From Halobacteriovorax sp. (GTDB taxonomy: Bacteria > Bdellovibrionota > Bacteriovoracia > Bacteriovoracales > Bacteriovoracaceae), in the NCBI GenBank assembly GCA_002686115.1, contig NZAF01000047.1:4896-10801 (forward strand): a stretch of DNA of 5,906 bases, in the 5' to 3' direction. Below the pieces are notes generated by a model. That model was not told where the DNA came from. It was given only the letters and a program-made list of their open reading frames with translations, and searched no databases. The position numbers and the translations under genes are program-made. This document shows, piece after piece, positions 1 through 3,634 of this stretch; positions within the stretch are counted from its first letter, which is position 1, and the number at the start of each line of letters is the position of its first letter.

Positions 1-981
1 ATGCTTAAGTGAGGTCAGAAGACTAATTTCATTAAGATTATTTTTTGGAGTGATCCCTTTAAGCCAATAATCAAACCACTCATGGGTTTTTTCAAATGTA
101 TAATTTCTACTAAGAATGAGACCAAGTCCCTCAGCACTTGCATGTGTTCCTTGATTTAATTCAAGTCTTTTTGGGACAGTCAGTTTGTTATAAAAGTTAA
201 TAACAGAATTTGGTTGAAATAGGTTATCGCCAAAGCTATTCGATATAAAAACTGGAGCATTTCTTTTGTTAATTTTTTCTATGACATTAAGAGGGCTTCT
301 TTTTTCGGCCCACACCCTTGCTTCATTAATTCCATCTTGATCAAAAATGTCTTTAAAGAGTTCAAAAATCTCTGGATCAATTTCGCCTGTAAAAAAACCA
401 GAGCCTACAAGAAGACTTGTCCAAAAAGAGCGTAAGGTGTCATTTCCAAATAGGGAGTCGGTAAGAGAGCCCCAAGTACTCATGGCAACGCCTGTTTTAA
501 TTCTAGGGTCATGGGCCATACCCATGAGAGTCATTCCACTTCCGTAAGATATTCCACTCATTCCAATATTTTCCATATCTGCGTTGGTGTGATCTCTGAT
601 CCAGTCTATGACTCGAGAAAGATCGCTCAGATCTTTTTCACCCATGACATTAATTGTTCCGTCAGAACAACCCCAACCACGAGCACTATAACTAAAAACG
701 ATGTACCCTTTTTCTGCAAACTTCTTAGCTTGTTTAAAGTATTCATGCTCTTCAAGAAACCAGCTATTCACAAAAATGATGACCGGTGATTTCTTCAATT
801 GATTCTTTGGAGTGAATAAATTTCCTGCGATACTTAAATTATCAAAGGTTCTGACGTAGATTTTATCCGTAAAAGTGTAGTGTGGTGATTTTGGAGCATT
901 AATTTCAAAGCATGTATTAGAAAATACAAAGGTTGAAATGATCGTAGTGATCAATATTTTGATGAGACTTCCTGTTCTCAT
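1..981 (-). CDS. Exported CocE/NonD-family (peptidase S15-like) alpha/beta hydrolase, 3' end outside window
   Basis: The frame stays open from an ATG at 981 to the left edge, giving 327 residues and no stop. The start is supported by AAAGGAG at 987-993, five bases upstream. Residues 1-8 are basic/polar and about 9-20 are hydrophobic (ILITTIISTFVF), so it is probably exported to the periplasm or beyond. The cysteine in SNTC follows the hydrophobic stretch, but Thr at -1 makes a poor lipobox. The alpha/beta-hydrolase core shows the S15/CocE signature RGWGCSDG (101-108), the nucleophile elbow GISYG (Ser145), a likely acid Asp252 in FGDNLF, and His280 in NQGTHAS. WFDYWLKG near 302-309 is the segment that usually leads into the C-terminal beta-sandwich domain, which would lie off the window. 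The family cleaves esters or amides (cocaine esterase, X-Pro dipeptidyl-peptidase, acyl-amino-acid esters); the substrate here cannot be told. It lies downstream of rpmB but beyond that gene's terminator, so it probably has its own promoter. Confidence 0.87.
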   Translation of the reverse strand, partial: MRTGSLIKILITTIISTFVFSNTCFEINAPKSPHYTFTDKIYVRTFDNLSIAGNLFTPKNQLKKSPVIIFVNSWFLEEHEYFKQAKKFAEKGYIVFSYSARGWGCSDGTINVMGEKDLSDLSRVIDWIRDHTNADMENIGMSGISYGSGMTLMGMAHDPRIKTGVAMSTWGSLTDSLFGNDTLRSFWTSLLVGSGFFTGEIDPEIFELFKDIFDQDGINEARVWAEKRSPLNVIEKINKRNAPVFISNSFGDNLFQPNSVINFYNKLTVPKRLELNQGTHASAEGLGLILSRNYTFEKTHEWFDYWLKGITPKNNLNEISLLTSLKH

Positions 982-1078
982 ATGAGCTCCTTTGGGCCTT
1001 GTTTCAATAATATTAGGCTTATATGATTCCTGCTTGAGAACCCTTCGTCAAAGGATGTGAGAGAATATCAGGGGCAGG

Positions 1079-1092
1079 TGACATAAATGTCA
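1079..1092. promoter_or_regulatory. Perfect palindrome TGACAT-AA-ATGTCA, candidate operator
   Basis: Two 6-base arms are exact inverted repeats separated by AA. The site is about 100 bases upstream of the start of the S15-like hydrolase and just past the T-tract of the rpmB terminator. The TGACA-N4-TGTCA geometry resembles sites of dimeric helix-turn-helix regulators, including the CRP/FNR superfamily, but it is not a canonical CRP or FNR box. A convincing sigma-70 promoter for the hydrolase was not found between here and its start: a TTGACG at 1047-1052 (minus) has no well-spaced -10. Its role is inferred from symmetry and position only. Confidence 0.35.
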
Positions 1093-1102
1093 TGGGCTGT
1101 GC

Positions 1103-1135
1103 TCAAAAACATCAAAGGCCCACAATTGCGGGCCT
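1103..1135 (-). terminator. Intrinsic terminator of rpmB
   Basis: Read on the minus strand, AGGCCC and GGGCCT (1130-1135 and 1116-1121) form a GC-rich stem. It extends inward by a G-U and a C-G pair around an AAUU loop. It is followed directly by TTTGATGTTTTT (1104-1115), an interrupted T-rich tract. The hairpin begins 36 bases after the rpmB stop codon, as expected for the end of a single-gene transcript. Confidence 0.8.
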
Positions 1136-1171
1136 AGATCTATTTACGAAATGATTCGAAGTCTTAGCTAA

Positions 1172-1408
1172 TTAAGCGTTCCAAAGGTGCTTATATTTCT
1201 TAAGGAACTTTTGTAAAGATCCAACCTTATCAAGAGTTCTAATAGCTCTTGTAGAAAGTCTAAGCTTGATAGTTTGACCTGTAACAGGATCAAAAACTCT
1301 CTTTGTTTGAAGATTTGGCTTTTGCGTCATCTTAGTTCTATTTTTTGCGTGAGAAACTTTGTTTCCAACAAGTCTTCTTTTTCCAGTTAAATCACATACA
1401 CGTGCCAT
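1172..1408 (-). CDS. rpmB: Large ribosomal subunit protein bL28
   Basis: This 78-residue, strongly basic protein has the hallmark L28 N-terminus MARVCDLTGKRRLVGNKVSH, followed by the KNRTKMTQKPNLQTKRV stretch that contacts 23S rRNA. Its C-terminal half contains the usual LRLSTRAIRTLDKVG segment. Length and order are normal for the family. The zinc-ribbon CxxC pairs found in some L28 paralogues are absent (only Cys5), so this is the zinc-independent type. AAGGAAAG ends five bases before the ATG. rpmB is often paired with rpmG (L33), but no rpmG is present here: the gene has its own promoter upstream (1470-1498) and terminator downstream (1103-1135), so it looks monocistronic. The product acts in 50S subunit assembly in the cytoplasm. 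Confidence 0.98.
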   Translation of the reverse strand: MARVCDLTGKRRLVGNKVSHAKNRTKMTQKPNLQTKRVFDPVTGQTIKLRLSTRAIRTLDKVGSLQKFLKKYKHLWNA

Positions 1409-1431
1409 AACAACTTTCCTTTATCAACATA

Positions 1432-1445
1432 CTACCTCACGGTAG
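1432..1445 (-). promoter_or_regulatory. Small hairpin with GUGA tetraloop in the rpmB leader
   Basis: On the minus strand the leader reads CTACC-GTGA-GGTAG, a 5-bp perfect stem closed by a GNRA-type loop (GUGA), 23 bases upstream of the rpmB start and just upstream of its ribosome binding site. It lies inside the transcript predicted from the promoter at 1470-1498. It is short and could be chance, but ribosomal protein leaders often hold RNA structures used for feedback control. Confidence 0.3.
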
Positions 1446-1469
1446 GAATTTACTTATTATAGGTGGGAA

Positions 1470-1498
1470 AATATAGCGAAATCACTTTGAAAGATCAA
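1470..1498 (-). promoter_or_regulatory. rpmB: Probable sigma-70 promoter of rpmB
   Basis: On the minus strand, TTGATC (1493-1498) and TATATT (1470-1475) are spaced by exactly 17 bases, matching the -35 TTGACA at 4 of 6 and the -10 TATAAT at 5 of 6. Transcription would start near 1463, leaving a leader of roughly 55 bases. A perfect TATAAT (1456-1461) lies just downstream but has only a weak -35 partner (TGATTT with an 18-base spacer), so it is the alternative. Confidence 0.55.
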
Positions 1499-1534
1499 GT
1501 CAGAAGTTACATTTTTATATATTTAATCTTGCAG

Positions 1535-1549
1535 TTGCGCGACGCGTAA
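1535..1549. promoter_or_regulatory. GC-rich near-palindrome in the divergent spacer, candidate operator
   Basis: TTGCGCGACGCGTAA is symmetric around a central A, with six of seven position pairs complementary (CGCG-A-CGCG core, TT/AA ends). It stands out as a GC island in an otherwise very AT-rich 235-base spacer between rpmB (minus) and the membrane-protein operon (plus). It overlaps a possible -35 (TTGCGC, 1535-1540) with a poor -10 (TATTTA, 1559-1564, 18-base spacer) for the plus-strand operon. Its function is inferred only. Confidence 0.35.
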
Positions 1550-1631
1550 CACACTGAGTATTTATTTCCAATTTTTAATAAACTAAAAAACTCTACTAAA
1601 AATGATCGATTCAGCCTATTATTAACATAAT

Positions 1632-1636
1632 AAGGA
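1632..1636 (+). promoter_or_regulatory. Ribosome binding site deciding a TTG start
   Basis: AAGGA sits seven bases before the TTG at 1644. No ATG or GTG in the same frame gives a comparable site, and starting here preserves a full N-terminal membrane segment, so the TTG start is preferred. Confidence 0.6.
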
Positions 1637-1643
1637 TTAGAAT

Positions 1644-2531
1644 TTGAATAGAAAGTTTGCTTTTACGATATTGCTTTTTTGTGTGGGTATTGCCGCGGCC
1701 CTTATTTATCGTCGTTATGATAATGAATACAGTCCTCTAAAAACTCGCTCTTTCTATCTTGAAAATAATGATCCAGTGAGATTTACAAAGCGTTTGAGTG
1801 ATACTGATCAAAAACAATTCGAGGAAGTTCGTGTACAAGAGCCCAAGGAGAATCCAAGGCTTGAGAAAGTTTTCACTAAGTTAGAAAATATAAAATCTAG
1901 TTGCGATGCGGTTTATAAGAAAAACCTTGAACAAGATAAAATTATAGATCCAGATTCAGAAATTTTTTCAGACACCAAGCAAGTTGCTTCATTGGTCATG
2001 AAAATCTATGAAAATATTATTTTAAATAGAGAGAAGTTAAAAGATATCGTTCCTGAATATCTCACAATTATTAGAGACGAAGAAAAAGTATCTGTGGATA
2101 AATTTTATAACTTTATTCAAATGATGATGAGTTGTTTTAGTAGTGATATGTCTTTCTTTGTTGAGACTACTTTTGAAGTAAACAGAAGTGATGAGGATAA
2201 GAAGTTCTTTGAAAAAGAGGTGCTCGGCTCACTTATGAAAGTTGTCTATTGGATTGTTTCAGAAGATAGACTTCCTGATGCTCTTCTTTTTTCTCTAAAC
2301 ATCTTTAGAGCGGTTGGAGAGTACTTTGAATATGGGGAAGATTATTTCTCTGAAGTGGATAACTTATATGAGAAAATCACAAATTATGAAGAAGTTTTTT
2401 TCTCTGAGTTTGAAGATGTGAAATTTGTCTCTGAGCCAGGGCTTAGGATGGAGAGTTATTTAAGAGAAATGGAAATAATCTCTGATGACTTTAAATTTTT
2501 CTTTGATCAACGTTTCCCTGAATATAGATAG
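1644..2531 (+). CDS. Membrane-anchored protein of unknown function, first gene of operon
   Basis: I do not recognise the family of this 295-residue protein. Residues 1-4 are basic and residues 5-22 (FAFTILLFCVGIAAALIY) form one hydrophobic segment, followed by Arg-Arg. There is no signal-peptidase AXA site or proper lipobox, so an uncleaved single-pass anchor is most likely; charges on both sides leave the topology uncertain, with periplasmic more probable. The remaining ~270 residues are hydrophilic, rich in Glu, Asp, Lys and Phe, and look mostly helical. Cys87 and Cys164 are the only cysteines outside the membrane segment and could form a disulfide if exported. A Phe- and Glu-rich region (about 225-290) ends the protein. 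Translation starts at TTG after AAGGA. The HIT gene begins nine bases after the stop and its ribosome binding site overlaps the stop codon, so the two are cotranscribed. Confidence 0.8.
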   Translation: MNRKFAFTILLFCVGIAAALIYRRYDNEYSPLKTRSFYLENNDPVRFTKRLSDTDQKQFEEVRVQEPKENPRLEKVFTKLENIKSSCDAVYKKNLEQDKIIDPDSEIFSDTKQVASLVMKIYENIILNREKLKDIVPEYLTIIRDEEKVSVDKFYNFIQMMMSCFSSDMSFFVETTFEVNRSDEDKKFFEKEVLGSLMKVVYWIVSEDRLPDALLFSLNIFRAVGEYFEYGEDYFSEVDNLYEKITNYEEVFFSEFEDVKFVSEPGLRMESYLREMEIISDDFKFFFDQRFPEYR

Positions 2532-2540
2532 GAGATTCTT

Positions 2541-2972
2541 ATGTGCTCAATATGTGAGCGACTTGAAGAGACTAAAAAAGGAAATGATCCTTTTTTAATT
2601 CATGAATTTGAAAATTCTTATTTTGTTATAGGTGATCATCAATTCTTTAAAGGTTATTGTCAGGTCATCTATAAAGAATGTGTAAAAGATTTAACCAGTC
2701 TTGATTCGAATAATCAATCGAGTCTCTTTTTAGAAGTGATGAGAGCGGCAAGCGCACTTGAGAAAGTGATGAAACCACATCGTATGAATTATTCTTCACT
2801 TGGAAATGTAGTCCCACACATTCACTTTCATCTTTTTCCAAGACAAAAAGATGAACTGGATAGTGTCTCTCAGAAAGACCCATGGTTTCATAGTTCTGAT
2901 TTTTCTAAATTTAAGACAAACTTAAATGAAGCTCAAAAACTAATAAGTTTATTACGCAAGGAGCTTCAGTGA
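2541..2972 (+). CDS. HIT-family (histidine triad) nucleotide hydrolase/transferase, Ap4A-hydrolase-like
   Basis: The 143-residue cytoplasmic protein carries the histidine triad HIHFHLF (His93, His95, His97), in which the middle His is the nucleophile forming a nucleotidyl intermediate. SSLGNVVPHIHFH before it is typical of bacterial HIT proteins annotated as diadenosine tetraphosphate hydrolases or related phosphorylases. The N-terminal Cys2-Ser-Ile-Cys5 resembles the zinc-binding CxxC of this group, and the FFKGYCQV segment is also typical. At the position where relatives usually have Lys-Arg-His, this protein has KEC (Cys47). HIT enzymes cleave the alpha-phosphate linkage of nucleotides such as Ap4A or AMP-lysine; the true substrate is unknown here. 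The start ATG follows AGGAG with a six-base gap. The stop codon overlaps the GTG start of the next gene (GTGA), implying translational coupling. Confidence 0.92.
   Translation: MCSICERLEETKKGNDPFLIHEFENSYFVIGDHQFFKGYCQVIYKECVKDLTSLDSNNQSSLFLEVMRAASALEKVMKPHRMNYSSLGNVVPHIHFHLFPRQKDELDSVSQKDPWFHSSDFSKFKTNLNEAQKLISLLRKELQ
2958..2963 (+). promoter_or_regulatory. Ribosome binding site deciding a GTG start
   Basis: AAGGAG, inside the end of the HIT gene, is five bases upstream of the GTG at 2969. This strong site supports GTG over any downstream start and makes the GTGA overlap with the HIT stop codon real. Confidence 0.75.
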
Positions 2973-3634
2973 ACAGCATTCATGATGTAAGAGAGCACTT
3001 TAGTCTTGATAAGTTCTTAAATGCTCGCGAGCTTACTAAAAAGGTTGTCCATCAAGTTCAAAAAAGATGTTTTGTTGGTATGTCCGAAAAAGATGGCCAT
3101 GAGATTATTGATGATATTCTTAATGAATATCAGTGTGATAAAAAATGGCATCCAAATAAGTTTAGAATTGGGATTAATACGACAAAGACATTTCGTGCGC
3201 CTTCAGAAGAGGGTATAAAGTTGAAAGAGAATGATCTTTATTTTGTCGACATTGGACCCGTGTTTGATGGACATGAGGGTGATTACGGTGAAACTTTTGT
3301 AGTCGGGGAAGATGATAGCTACTTAGCGATCTCTGAGGCTAGTAAGAAGGTATTTCAAAGTACTCGTAAGGTATGGCTTGAAGAAAGTCTAACTGGAGAA
3401 GCTCTCTATAACTTTGCAAAAGTCGAAGCACAAACTCTTGGCTATGAACTCAATGACCGTATGAAGGGACATCGTGTGGGGGATTTTCCTCATCACCTTT
3501 TTTATAAGGGTGGAATGATTGAAACTCAAGAAACACCGGCCGATAATTTATGGGTTTTAGAAATCCATCTTATTTCAAAGTGTGGAACTTATGGCGCGTT
3601 CTATGAGGATATTTTAAGTAAGAAATTCGATTAA
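2969..3634 (+). CDS. M24-family metallopeptidase (methionine/Xaa-Pro aminopeptidase fold)
   Basis: The 221-residue protein is a compact pita-bread fold without the N-terminal creatinase domain of aminopeptidase P. All five expected dinuclear metal ligands can be placed: Asp94 in FVDIG, Asp105 in GDYGETF, His168 in KGHRVGDFPHH, Glu198 in WVLEIHLI and Glu213 in FYEDIL. HPNKFRIGINTT (61-72) matches the substrate-side segment upstream of the first Asp in M24 proteins. In most M24 enzymes the fourth ligand is followed by Pro (EPG); here it is EIH, so the site departs somewhat from standard MetAP. It is probably an aminopeptidase or dipeptidase on small peptides, but M24 also includes creatinases and non-peptidase members, so the substrate is open. 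It is the last gene of the operon, coupled to the HIT gene by a 4-base overlap, and its stop codon overlaps the stop of the convergent oxoprolinase-GGCT gene. Confidence 0.9.
   Translation: MNSIHDVREHFSLDKFLNARELTKKVVHQVQKRCFVGMSEKDGHEIIDDILNEYQCDKKWHPNKFRIGINTTKTFRAPSEEGIKLKENDLYFVDIGPVFDGHEGDYGETFVVGEDDSYLAISEASKKVFQSTRKVWLEESLTGEALYNFAKVEAQTLGYELNDRMKGHRVGDFPHHLFYKGGMIETQETPADNLWVLEIHLISKCGTYGAFYEDILSKKFD

Noticed and set aside
347..789. Two overlapping plus-strand open frames (347-547 and 511-789)
   Set aside because: They lie antisense inside the S15-like hydrolase, whose catalytic motifs are clear; their translations are low-complexity and match nothing I recognise.
1156..1176. CTTA...TAAG inverted repeat around the rpmB stop codon
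   Set aside because: Only a 4-bp AT-rich stem; the real terminator is the GC-rich hairpin at 1116-1135.
1617..1622. TATTAT as a -10 for the plus-strand operon
   Set aside because: No acceptable -35 at 16-18 bases, and it would leave almost no leader before the ribosome binding site; in such AT-rich sequence a 5 of 6 match is expected by chance.
2665..2883. Minus-strand open frame of 72 codons
   Set aside because: Antisense to the HIT gene, including its histidine triad; no ribosome binding site seen.
3021..3218. Plus-strand open frame of 65 codons
   Set aside because: Alternate frame inside the M24 peptidase gene, with no independent support.
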